Assembly: GCA_932294295.1 (NCBI GenBank)
Contig: OW028575.1
Location: 15,008,058 to 15,072,057 of the forward strand
Source: Alitta virens
Taxonomy: Eukaryota > Annelida > Polychaeta > Phyllodocida > Nereididae
Reading direction: 5' to 3'
Length of the DNA stretch: 64,000 nt
Shown: piece by piece, positions 35,123-45,272 of the stretch
Position numbering within the stretch: position 1 is the first letter of the stretch
How the letters are laid out: every line of letters starts with the position of its first letter
Position numbers and translations under genes: made by a program
The notes under the pieces: generated by a model
The model's input: the letters and a program-made list of their open reading frames with translations, nothing else
The model's database searches: none
What the model was told of the DNA's origin: nothing

Positions 35123-35630
35123 TACGAAATGTAACTAGTTATTTTCTATTCGCTTTGTATAACTATATATATATATATATAAACGCCCTTATTTTTTGTA
35201 TACCGCACCGGTTATTGATAGATTATGAATAAAAATCAAACAAAATAAAAGCATAATTTATTTTGCTGAAAAACAAAAAGAATATCGTTTTGTATTACTC
35301 CGTTTTTGTTATTTCCTTACCGGCTAGATTTTTGTTATTATTAATTATTATTTTTTGTTGTTTTTCAAACGGTTACATAAAAGTGTCATCAATTCGTTTT
35401 CGTTTGAAAAAACCTCACGCAATCACGCATCACTAGTCCTAAGACGCTATGTCCAGCCATGTCCAACAGAGTCAAAAAAGTAACCGCTGATTGGATGGCC
35501 GGCACGTGCGCGCCACAAGACCGTGACATAACGTTAGGTATAAAAAGACCTTTCGGGGCATCGGGAGGGGTACTCCTTAGCTTTCTGACAAATTTACAAC
35601 AACCTTTTTTCACATCACCATATCCTTAAG
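35123..35630 (+). promoter_or_regulatory. polyA signals and TATA promoter of the second PC4-like gene
   Basis: AATAAA at 35228-35233 and 35244-35249 closes the capsid-side gene block. A new promoter then appears: TATAAAAA at 35539-35546, with a G+C-rich stretch after it and a plausible start about 30 bp downstream (35570-35578), leaving a 5' UTR of about 55 bp before the ATG at 35631. This is the clearest core promoter in the element. Confidence 0.65.
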
Positions 35631-38159
35631 ATGGCATGCGCTCAGGGAATTGTGAAGGGAGTACCCGGCGTCGGACTCAATGTGGACGAATCGGTGCAAG
35701 AAGGTTTAATCTCCAGCCAGGGGATGCGGTTACCCTATTCCGGGCTGTGGCACTTGGAGCTGTCACCCACTAAGCACGCCTTTCTGAGTAGAGGTGAAGA
35801 GCTGACCCTTTATGTAAAGGACTTCGGTGCGCAGGGTGACAGGTTGGTCACAGCGCGTGACTACGTTCAACTGGATCTAGAGCAGGTTGTGGACCTGATG
35901 TTTACCCTGGATGACCTGTTGTATACTGTGAGGAGGAACCAGATGCGTGAAGTAAGCTCCTTTTTTTTTTTTTTTTTAATTTTTTTTATTTTACGAAATA
36001 CATACTTTTCGTTTTAAGTCTCTAGTATACTATAAACTCTTTTAAAACGCATTAATAACTTTTAGCGTTAGAAATATCGGTTTGATAAGTAAGGCGGTAT
36101 ATTTTTCTATCCATTGCAGCCTTTTTTTAAAAAATCTTTAGTACTTTTTTTTTTTTTTTTTTTTTTTTTGTAGCACTAGATAAATCTTTTTAACCAGTAA
36201 GCGGGTATTAAGCGAGTATTAAGCCAGTATTAAGCTAGTATTAAGCTATTAAACCAGTATTAAGCTAGAATACTTTTTAAAAAAAATAAAAAAAAGCTAT
36301 AGTACACTATAAACTCGTATTAAAGTTTTCGTTTTAAATTATTTCAGCTGAGACGCAGGGAGCTCGCCATGGTGCAAACTATGCACGGTAAAGTATACAA
36401 TTATACCCAGGAAGAGTTAGAATCCCTTACAAACTTCCCAATACTACCGCCCAAGTTCAAGGACGTGCACCTCGGGAAGCTGCTTTTCGCCAGTGCTAAA
36501 GCTCAATTTAAGAGCGTGGAGCTGAGACAGTACCAAGTCCCGAATGAAAAGTTGCAGACCCATGGCATCGCTGCAGCCGTGTTGGGCAATGGTATTACCT
36601 TATACCACGGTGAATTCCTCAACCTGTGTAAAGGTCTACCAACCTTATTGGACCGCGTGGACATGGAAAATCGTTTACCCTGCGCCTACGGTCACTACAA
36701 CCGGGACGAACCGGATCAGGGGGAGAGCTGCAGCCACTGCTCCCCTACAGGGGAGGTAATCCATAAACTACCTCCTCAAGGTCTCTCGAAAAGATTCACG
36801 TACAAACCCCTACGTCCCGAACCATCAGACCCCGCCCCAACGGAAGAACCCCACATGGGTCTCGCCTCCATCCTGAGCGAGAAGGTGGTGACAGTGGGTG
36901 GGATTGCCAGGGGGGAACCCGCTTTAAAAGTAATCGCGGAGGCCGTGGCCACGTCAGCGCAGGCTGACATTTTGAACCAGGGTAGCGTGGTGATGACCAC
37001 CGCCGGGGGACGGAGTAATGAGGGGGCAAAAAAGAACTATCAGAACTCGCAGAAGACAAATCACGCATCACAACCCCCTCAGACCTCCAAAAACCTAGGA
37101 GAGAAGACCCCCCAGAGGACCTCCCAGAGGACCTCCCAGAGGACCTCCCAGAAGACCTCCCAGAAGAACTCCAAGAAGACCTCCCAGAAGACCTCCCAAA
37201 AGACCTCTCAAAATATCAGGTCGAAAGCCCCCAGCTCCATAAACGACTCCACTCGGCAGACCGTTCACGAATTAGAAGCTACATGGGGCAGTTGTGATGA
37301 CACCGTTCTCTTGCTGGGGGCATCTGTGGATTGCGAGGCATCGCCAATTCTTAGACCCCCTTCGAAATCCACCCTCGGAGTGAGTCTGGAAGCGGAATCT
37401 TCCGGCACCACCACCACCACCACCACCACCCAGCTTCAGCACCAAGGGCACCAAGGGCACCAAGGGCACCAAGGGCACCAAGGGCACCAAGGGCACCAAG
37501 GGCACCAAGGGCACCAAGGCAGGAGTAAGGTAAGAGTGTTGAAAGCCGCTCAACCGGAATCCATCATCACGCACACCAGTAATTACCATGAGAGCTCAAT
37601 CAACCTGGGTGCTAATCAGGTGGTGGTGTCCACCAACGGAGAACTGAAAAACAGGGGAAGCAGATTCGGTGATCAAAACCCACCGGAGAAACGCGTACGC
37701 CTAGAAGGGGGTTTTAAAGAAGATCGCGACCATAGCCCTATCGAGATACGCACTAGTACCCCCAAGAAAGGGCAGGAGAATTACTCCCCCATCAGCCCAC
37801 CCGAGTCTCCACTGAGCACCCCCTTAACCCAAAAAACACCCCCTAAACGCGTCAGGGCTACTAGACCCCCGCCCCCACTCAACCCCGGTCCTAAGACCAT
37901 GAGCAGGACGGGTCACGCACGGAAGAACCCATCAAAAAGCGAAATTACTCGCTTGGTTAAAAATGCTGACAGGATTTTCAACACCGATGCCACCCCCACC
38001 GGAAGACCAGTGCCCGCTACCCCCGCTGTACCGGGTCAAGGTATTGAAGACGATGAAGAAGAAGAAGAAGACGAGGTTGTAATAACCGCTGTAACCCGCC
38101 TACCTAAGCCGGAAGAGGACATCATAACTGTGGTAGATGAGTCTTTAATAGAGGTATAA
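35631..38159 (+). CDS. PC4-like protein 2 with repeat-rich tail (spliced, 710 aa)
   Basis: Exons 35631-35951 and 36348-38159, joined in phase 0. The 396-bp intron starts GTAAGC and ends in TTATTTCAG. Seen: first PC4-like unit at about 38-104 (HLELSPT, then LTLYVKDF, then DYVQLDLEQVVDLM) and second unit at about 145-210 (VELRQYQV...NGITLYHGEFLNL). Then PC-x3-H-x11-C-x2-C (C219, H223, C235, C238), as in protein 1. The rest is disordered: tandem SQRT/SQKT units, a Thr run, about eight HQG units, basic clusters (KRVRLE, PPKRVRATR) and an acidic DDEEEEEDE segment near the end. It is probably a nuclear regulator of transcription or replication. The PC4 match is by pattern and needs structure prediction. 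Confidence 0.6.
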
Positions 38160-39192
38160 TATAATATATTATACGGAGCGGAACTTTGCCCAGAAATTTT
38201 GAACTTTGTTGAAATATTTTTGAAGTAGTAGAAGTAGTGGAAGTAGCAGAAGTAATTATACGTATGGCTATGTATCATTACTTATCATTACGTGTCATTA
38301 GGTATTATGTAGCGCTACGTATCACTAGAAAAAAAAAGTAGCACTAGGTATCACGAGAAAAAAGAAAAAAAAAAAAAAAAAGTAGCGCCTCGAGCCTTAT
38401 ATTATACCGTAACTAGCAATATCTTGGTCTTTTCAGATGTCATTTCAGATTTTATCAAATATATAACAAAATGTATATATTTATATATAACTATACGGGA
38501 TGCCATCGGGATGTCGTATAATATTTTCCAAAAAATATTTGTATATTTGTATATATATTTATATATATATTAACTCATTTTATTTTCGCAATAAAACGAT
38601 ATTTTAAACCGCATTTTATGTCTTCTTCTTTTTTAATATTTTTTTAATATTATTTTAAAATATTTTAAAATTTTATTTATATATATATATATCTTATTTT
38701 AAAAATATTATAAACTCGTATTATTTCGCAAATGCACGCCCTTAGCAATAGGTAGCAATAGGTAGCAATAGGTAGCAATAGGTAGCAATAGGTAGCAGTA
38801 GGTAGCAATAGGTAGCAATAGGTAAGCGCGCTAGCACGCTAGCGCGCTAGCACGCTAACCTATAGCTAGCATGCCTGCCTGCCCCCCCTAGAGGCCCTGC
38901 CCCCCCTAGAGGCCCTCCCCCCCTAGAGGCCCTGCCCCCCCTAGAGGCCCTAAAAGAGGGGGTGGGGGGTGGGGGGAGGAGGGGAGGAGGGGAGGAGGGG
39001 GGAGGGGAGGAGGCAGGAGAGGAGGAGAGGAGAGGAGAGGAGGAGAGGTGGTGGGAGAGGAGAGGTGGTGGGAGAGGAGAGGAAGAGCTAGAGATACGCT
39101 AGAGATACGCTAGAGATCCGCTAGAGATCCGCTAGAGACGCTATTATTAAGAAAATGAAATACGCACGATATATTATTATTAATGAGACAAA

Positions 39193-39228
<36 letters not shown>

Positions 39229-40971
39229 ATATCGAGTTTTGTTTTCATAACGTCTGTCATAGACTCTGCACTCTGCGATACGCCGTATGATACGACGTAT
39301 GACACGACGTATGACACGACGTATGACACAACGTATGATACCGTACCATCTGTACCATCTGTACCATCTGTCAAAAACATAAAAATAAAAATTGACGCTT
39401 TCGTGTTGTTGTTTTTTTGGACCTATTGACATAGTATTGACATAGTATCGACATAGTATTGGCAAAGTATAAAATAAATAAATAAATTAATTAAAAACGG
39501 TGGTAATTAGTATATAAAATAACTAAAAAAAACGAGCTGTCAGGATTACTAGATTTACCTCGTAAGTCCCCACGTGGCGGCCATATTTGATTATGAAACT
39601 TCTGGAAAAAACTTTCAAATTTCTCCCCATCTTTTTTTGTCATGGTAAATCCGTGATAGACCCCAGGAATGGTACATCCGCTTGTTGTATACTAAACGAT
39701 GCTCCGTAACGTTAGGTATCCTATGGCGTATAGTTAGTAACCGTAGCGCGGTTGGAAATTTCAAAACTTTTCCAGGACCTTTTCCAGGGCTCTCCGGACA
39801 CCCTGCGCAACCCTGCGCAAGCGCTGAGGATGCTCTCCGAGTGCCCCAAAAAAAAAGCGCCAGATGGCGGTAGAGTACAGAGAATACAGCGGTGGTAAAA
39901 AAGAACCGCACGGTCTAGTGGCGACACCCCTGGGTCTTTTACTAACTAAAAGCCTCGAAAATAGTGGCTCTTGTTAAAATCGTAACTTCTCAACAGACCT
40001 GGAGAGGGCGACAGGTGCAACTACAGCTAAATTCTCAAACACTGACCGGTGGCTCCCCCGGTGGCTCCCCCGGTGGGGCCGGAGTTTTTCGCGCAGCGCT
40101 AATTAGCACTGTAGCGCTGTAGCACTGTAGCACTGTAGCACTGTAGTGAGACTGGTCGCTAGCATTTCTTTCACGGTTTGAGATTGGCAGAGGATAAGCG
40201 GGGCTATGATTGGTCATCGCGTCGTGCTCTCCGGTAGGTTGACTCGGACACGCCCCCAAACAATTAGCCAATTAATCACCAGAAAACAATCGGCCAATCA
40301 GAAAACGGTCAAGATCCTGACTGAAAGTCACGTGTTTATGGCGGCCAAGACCGACTCCTATGCGCTCGTGCGGAGGAAGGGACCAACTTAAGCGCTAATC
40401 TACGGGCTGTCAATGCACTGCCAATGAACTGTCAATGCGAGACCAACTCTCTCTAGTGCTAATCTAATAAAGTCACGAGGTCACCGAGTCACAACTGGGC
40501 TGGAGTGCGGCTGTACGTCTGTACGGCTATACGGCTGCGCTGCTCATAGATTAGCACGGCGTGGTTAAATTAGCGAGTCAGGCTTGGCAAGAGGCCAAGC
40601 TTGGCGTGGTTAAATTAGCACTAGCCGGTATTTAGTATTAAGGAGAGCTGGAATTAACTTTTAGCATTAGCGTTAGCGTTAGAAAAAAAAAAAAAAAAAG
40701 GAGCCGGCATCAGCCGGCATCAGGGCATCAGCCGGCATCAGGGCATCAGCCGGCATGGTTTAAAGGGAGGGGTTGATATGCAAATTACCCCTGACCTTTT
40801 GAGCTCTAATTAGTCACGTGACCCCTCCCCCCTCCTTGTAGGTTCTTTTATCGGCCGTTTTTTGAGACAATCGCCATTCAGAGGGGAAAAGCCTTAGGAG
40901 ACAGACCTGGGTCGTGAGTGCGTACGCGTGTATTGTCTCGGAAAAAAAAATCCACCCCCCACCCTGCAGAG
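38160..40971. repeat. 2.8-kb non-coding block dense in short tandem repeats
   Basis: In order: AATAAA near 38590; eight GGTAGCAATA units (38741-38824); a GCGCGCTAGCACGCTA palindromic cluster (38826-38860); four 19-bp CCCCCCCTAGAGGCCCTG-like units (38881-38951); a purine tract of GGGGAGGA type (38954-39084); five 11-bp GCTAGAGATAC units (39087-39141); an AAT run; 12-bp ATGACACGACGT units (39286-39340); CTGTACCAT units; ATTGACATAGT units (39424-39463); GTAGCACT units (40110-40146); and AGCCGGCATC/AGGGCATC units (40701-40757). CACGTG E-boxes lie at 39571, 40329 and 40815. No open frame looks coding. A replication origin or enhancer is possible; there is no direct evidence. Confidence 0.75.
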
Positions 40972-41625
40972 ATGGAATCGGTAGAATTAGCTGTACCAGC
41001 CAGATTTCCTAATCTGGACGCTATGATAGATTACGTGACGAATCGGCTAGACAGAGAAAGTGCTGAGCAGATCTTGAGCAGACATAGGGGGGTGCTCCTA
41101 CCGGTAGAGTTGGTGCAGTCTTATGAAATATTCAGAGAAAAGGAAATCAAGCACATCAATCACGTCAGGATGTGTATGAACGTGATAAACAGCGATACAG
41201 CTGTCAGTCTCCACGACCATAGCAAGACCGAGTTTTATTTCTTCATAACAGTATGCGCGTTTAGCATGAAAGATCATTGCGTTGTAGACGGGGAGTTGTT
41301 GAAGGAGATAATCAGAGAGCATCACCAGGCAGAAACCCACCACCCCGAGTTCGAGATTTATAATCCCGATAAAGAAATATGCTGGTTAGACATCTTAGAG
41401 ATGGCTGTAGATAGACTCAGTCGCAACCTACAAGCCAATGAAGGACAGTTTAACGCTGACCAGATCAGACGATACGAGCCTAATTTTGTGAAACATCACG
41501 ATGTCAGGATAGCGCTGTACAGGACCTTGGTTCCGCATTTGAAACCACTAGTTAAAGACAGATGGTTGCAAATTTTTGCGGCAGACTCTTTAGACGGCGC
41601 GGATAATTTTGTAGATACTGCCTAA
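40972..41625 (+). CDS. DUF5662/HD-like metal-binding protein (217 aa)
   Basis: The ATG at 40972 is the first in frame; the open frame upstream is only GTG-initiated. Seen: H61-x2-H64, LHDHSK at 80-85, HHQAETHHPEFE at 117-128 (H117, H118, H123, H124), then LDILEMAVDRLSRN at 139-152. This spacing (HD-x-SK, then a HH-P-E box, then a D-x2-EM-x2-D helix) is the signature that I associate with the DUF5662 family of HD-superfamily-like metal-dependent proteins. Possible roles include nucleotide or second-messenger hydrolysis in host defence evasion or dNTP control; neither can be told from sequence. It is the last rightward gene. AATAAA at 41759 is downstream. Confidence 0.65.
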   Translation: MESVELAVPARFPNLDAMIDYVTNRLDRESAEQILSRHRGVLLPVELVQSYEIFREKEIKHINHVRMCMNVINSDTAVSLHDHSKTEFYFFITVCAFSMKDHCVVDGELLKEIIREHHQAETHHPEFEIYNPDKEICWLDILEMAVDRLSRNLQANEGQFNADQIRRYEPNFVKHHDVRIALYRTLVPHLKPLVKDRWLQIFAADSLDGADNFVDTA

Positions 41626-42004
41626 ATCGAATGGACAAGAGTCTTGAAAAACTTTTTTTTCATCCCAGCCGTGAGCAATTATTTGAAATACGATAAAACA
41701 AATGACAACTACAACTAGTGATCATGGTTAAATGCATTCTTTTTTTTTTTTAATGATAAATAAAAAATATGATCAAATACTTCTCTCTCTTTTTTTTTTT
41801 TCTCTCGTAATATAATGCTATTTTAAGTAAAATCAAAAAGAAAAAAAAAGAAGAATAAGTGACATTATGTTCGCTCGTAATAGTAGGAAAGATACTGATA
41901 AAAAACATACTAAAACAATACATCTTTTAAAACGGTTAGGAGCGAGCTGACATAATACAAAACAAATATAATACAAAATAATACGAAATCACAATAAAAA
42001 AAAA
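41626..42004. terminator. convergent intergenic region
   Basis: Separates the rightward and leftward gene blocks. AATAAA at 41759-41764 fits the 3' end of the rightward DUF5662-like mRNA. AT homopolymer runs fill the rest. No clear polyA signal for the leftward gene was found in this stretch. Confidence 0.5.
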
Positions 42005-44624
42005 TTACTGTCTTTTGGACCTCAAGAAATGGTCATGGGTAGTGTTTGTGGTGGGGTTGGTGGATTGGGGGGTTAACCCGGAGGTGGTGGTTGTAGGGGT
42101 GAAACAGGTGCCCCCGGATCTAGGTTTCCACGGCGGTGTGGGGGTGCCACTATCCATCCACCTAGCCAATCGGTGGCCCGCTTGTAGGGGGGTGAAACTA
42201 GTGCTCATGGATCTAGGTCTCGATGGTGGTGGCGGTATGGGAGGGTTAATATCCATAGACCTGTTCAACAAACTGTTTCCCCGCAGGGGGGTGGACAACC
42301 TACCACCTATAGGGGTGCATCGATGCTTTGGCGGTATCTGTGGCGGTATTGGATAGGTGGAGCTGTTTCCAAGGGGGATCCTTACCGGTGAACGTAATGG
42401 GGAGGTCGAGCTGTCTCGAAGGGGGGTCCTCACCGGTGAACGTAATGGAGAGGTCGAGCTGTCTAGAAGGGGGGTCCTCACCGGTGAACACGCAAAGTCA
42501 CGGAGGGGGGCACTCTCGGTGTTACTGAAGGTGGTCCTAGTTTCTGGACGGGTGTTGAGCCCTACGTTCCTGGTAGTTGGCCGTTTTGGGGTGTTAGTGG
42601 CACTGTAGAGAACTGGTAGGAGTGAGAGAAAAAAAATATATATATATATTAGTTAAATCATAAGGAAAAAAAATTTAAAAAATTAAAAGAATAAAAATAA
42701 GGAATCGGATAGACCCACCACGGGTATGTTTTGTGGTCATAATATTTTCTATTTTACCTGAAAATTCTTCAGCTCTAGACATTGGAGAGGTGGAGCTGTC
42801 TCGAAAGGGGGCCCTCAAGGGTGAAGTTGCACAGTCGCGGTGGGGGGCACTCTCCGTGTTGCTATAGACGGTCCTAGTTTTTGGGCGGGTGTAGAGCCCC
42901 ACGTTTCTGGTAGTTGGTCGTCTGGGGGTGTTGGTGGAACTATTGCGAACTGGTAGGAGTGAAAAAACAAAAAAAATAAAAATAATAATAAAATAGTTAG
43001 ATAACTATATTAGTTAAATCGTAAAGAAAATAAGGAATCGGATAGATCCACCACGATTATGTTTTGTAGTCATAATATTTTTCTATTTTACCTGAAATTT
43101 CTTCAGATCTTGAGAAGAAAGCCTGCTGATCTTGTGGTCCAGCTTCAGCTTGTGGTCCGGCTTGTGGTCCGGCTTGTGGTCCAGCTTGTGGTCCAGCTTC
43201 AGCTTGTGGTCCAGCTTGTGGTCCAGCTTGTGGTCCGGCTTGTGGTCCGGCTTGTGGTCCAGCTTGTAGTCCAGCTTGTGGTCCAGCTTGTGGTCCAGCT
43301 TGTGGTGCAACGGGTGGTGCAACGGGTGGTGCAACGGGTGGTGGTGTTACGGGTGGTGGTGTTACCGGTGGTTCTGCCGGTGGTGTTACGGGGGGGTCAC
43401 CATCATCATTACATCTCCGGCACTTCTGAAAAATGATAAAAATATATTGTTAGCTTGATACAAAATATATATATATATAGATTTTATTGACATGTAAAAT
43501 ATCATAAGCGATACATATGTCATTCGGTTACAAGATAACATGAAAGAGACATTAATGTAAATACAGAAAGCAATAAAATTTCAATAATCAAGGTTCCAGC
43601 CACCAAGTTAACTTATAATAAGTGTTTAAAATCCGCATACGCAATAGAAAAAAAAATACAAGCCGCTAATAAAAACATTTCACTCTTAAAGTCCAAAACA
43701 TGACAAGCACATCATAACTAATAAACTAATAAACTAAATTAATAACTGTGTGGATACAGGAGATGGTTTTCTCTATAGTAAGCTAAATTCTTAATAGTGT
43801 GACCTATTTGATAATCGTTTTTATCAATTGCGGGGTGGAGAATAGGGAGCTGTCTGTATATAGTTTATTAATATGGTCATAGGTTTAGAGTACATAACGG
43901 TTATTGAGGTTGCTATATAGAACAACAAAACAAACCAAAACATAAAAACTAAATATATATATATATATATATGATGATAAATACTGAACTAGAGAATAAT
44001 ATATTTAGTAAAAGAATAGAATAATAGGGGTTAAATAATGAAAAATACCTTCCGAAGCCACAAGCACACGACGCCCAAGAGTAGGATGCATACAACGGCA
44101 ACAACGACAAGCAGGCAACCTAGAGCAATCACCAGCACGCTGTGGTGGGGCTCTCTAACCGTCCCGGTATAGGCTCCGGCAGGACCTTCAGTTGGTTCTT
44201 CAGAGGGTTCTCCGGAGGGCTCTTCGTACTGCTCTACAGAGGGCTCTTCAGACGGGTCTGAGGTGGTACCTGAGGTGGTACCTGAGGTGGGGACTTCGGC
44301 TGAGACGGTCGTCGGATGCCCCGGGGTTTTCGTCACATGACAGAGAACAGGCGGTTGCCGGTCAGGCGGTTGCCGGTGATGGTCACCCCTAGAGCAGAAC
44401 AGGGTACCCCTCATGTCTACCCCGGTGAGTAAAGACATCTCTCTAGACGTAAAGATGGGGGGTCTGGTCCTGGAAGACGGTTCTGTGCAGTCGGCCATGA
44501 GGCCCTCGGGGGAAGTGACGCACAGACAAGGCGGATCTCCGCAGACAGAAATGCCCATTTCGACTGTCGTAAAAAGACTTGAAAACAGTACCAAAAAAAA
44601 TACCGGCGACAAAAAAGCGTCCAT
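42005..44624 (-). CDS. spliced type I surface protein 1, long Pro-rich tail (569 aa)
   Basis: Four exons on the minus strand: 44624-44049, 43425-43092, 42949-42758 and 42612-42005. Phases match throughout (total 1710 nt), and borders are GT...AG. Exon 1 gives a signal peptide, a Cys module (C-x4-C-x-C, ADC, then VDMRGTLFC, 25-75) like an LRRNT cap, a Ser/Thr/Glu/Pro stalk with SGEPSEEPTE repeats, and a membrane helix (about 162-188) ended by LWLRK. Exon 2 opens KCRRC and encodes PPVTPP and then about fifteen PQAG repeats. Exon 3 and the start of exon 4 are duplicates of each other, each with TNTP-x-RPTTRNVGL, and the remainder is Ser/Pro/Arg-rich. Topology implies a cell-surface or virion-envelope protein with a long cytoplasmic tail. 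Function is unknown. It is related to the protein at 45273-46736. Confidence 0.7.
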
Positions 44625-45272
44625 ACTCCTCGAATTCTGTGGGTAGACTAATTTTAATTTAAGACGATTTAAGGAGCGTGAGAATTTCTTAACAGAGTCT
44701 GGTGACTCTTTTCTGTAGGGTTATGTAAGATTATGTAAGATTGTTAATTGATTGGAGATCGAGTGCTTGCTTTTGTTCTCTTTTGTTTTTGCACAGGTGG
44801 GGGGGGGGAAAGTGTTATATAATCTAGTAAAATAGCACAGATGTAAATTTTGTTTTTTGAAACTAGAACGAAAATATATCTTTATTAAAATACTTTATTA
44901 CAATGTTTATTTTATTTATTTATTTATTTTTTTATTTTTTTTTTTTTTTTACAGAGAGCGTAAAGTATGACAATTTAATACTACAAACCATTGCAATAAT
45001 AATACTACGAGCGGTTACAACAATAATGACATTGACAATTTAATACTACAAACCGTTGCAATAATAATACTACGCGCGGTTACAACAATAATGACATTGC
45101 TAATAGTAACTACTATGTATGATTATATTTTAAATAAGCTTAAAAGAAAGGGGCAATCAGGCGACTGCTAAATTTTACTTTAAAAGCAAAAAAAATAAAT
45201 AAATAAAATTTAAAAATTAAAATTATGGCTAAAAAATGTATTTAAAATTATGGCTAAAAAATGTATTTCTCA
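44625..45272 (-). promoter_or_regulatory. promoter region and 65-bp direct repeat between the surface protein genes
   Basis: On the minus strand a TATA-like TATATAA lies at 44821-44815, about 190 bp upstream of the start at 44624. A G run (44801-44808) is next to it. A 65-bp unit is repeated in tandem at 44969-45033 and 45034-45098 with three or so differences. TTTATT runs near 44907-44928 give AATAAA on the minus strand, serving the 3' end of the gene at 45273. Confidence 0.55.

Noticed and set aside
37272..37589. Minus-strand frame with VPLVPLVP repeats
   Set aside because: Antisense reading of the HQG repeat of PC4-like protein 2.
40918..40971. N-terminal extension of the DUF5662-like protein from a GTG
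   Set aside because: Metazoan initiation at GTG is unlikely; the ATG at 40972 is first in frame. A GTGAGT and a CTGCAG in this interval could mark a tiny intron, but 56 bp is short.
43059..43436. Plus- and minus-strand frames over the PQAG array (Val/Leu or His-Lys-Leu-Asp repeats)
   Set aside because: They are out-of-phase readings of the 12-nt repeat. Only the PQAG frame joins in phase with both neighbouring exons.
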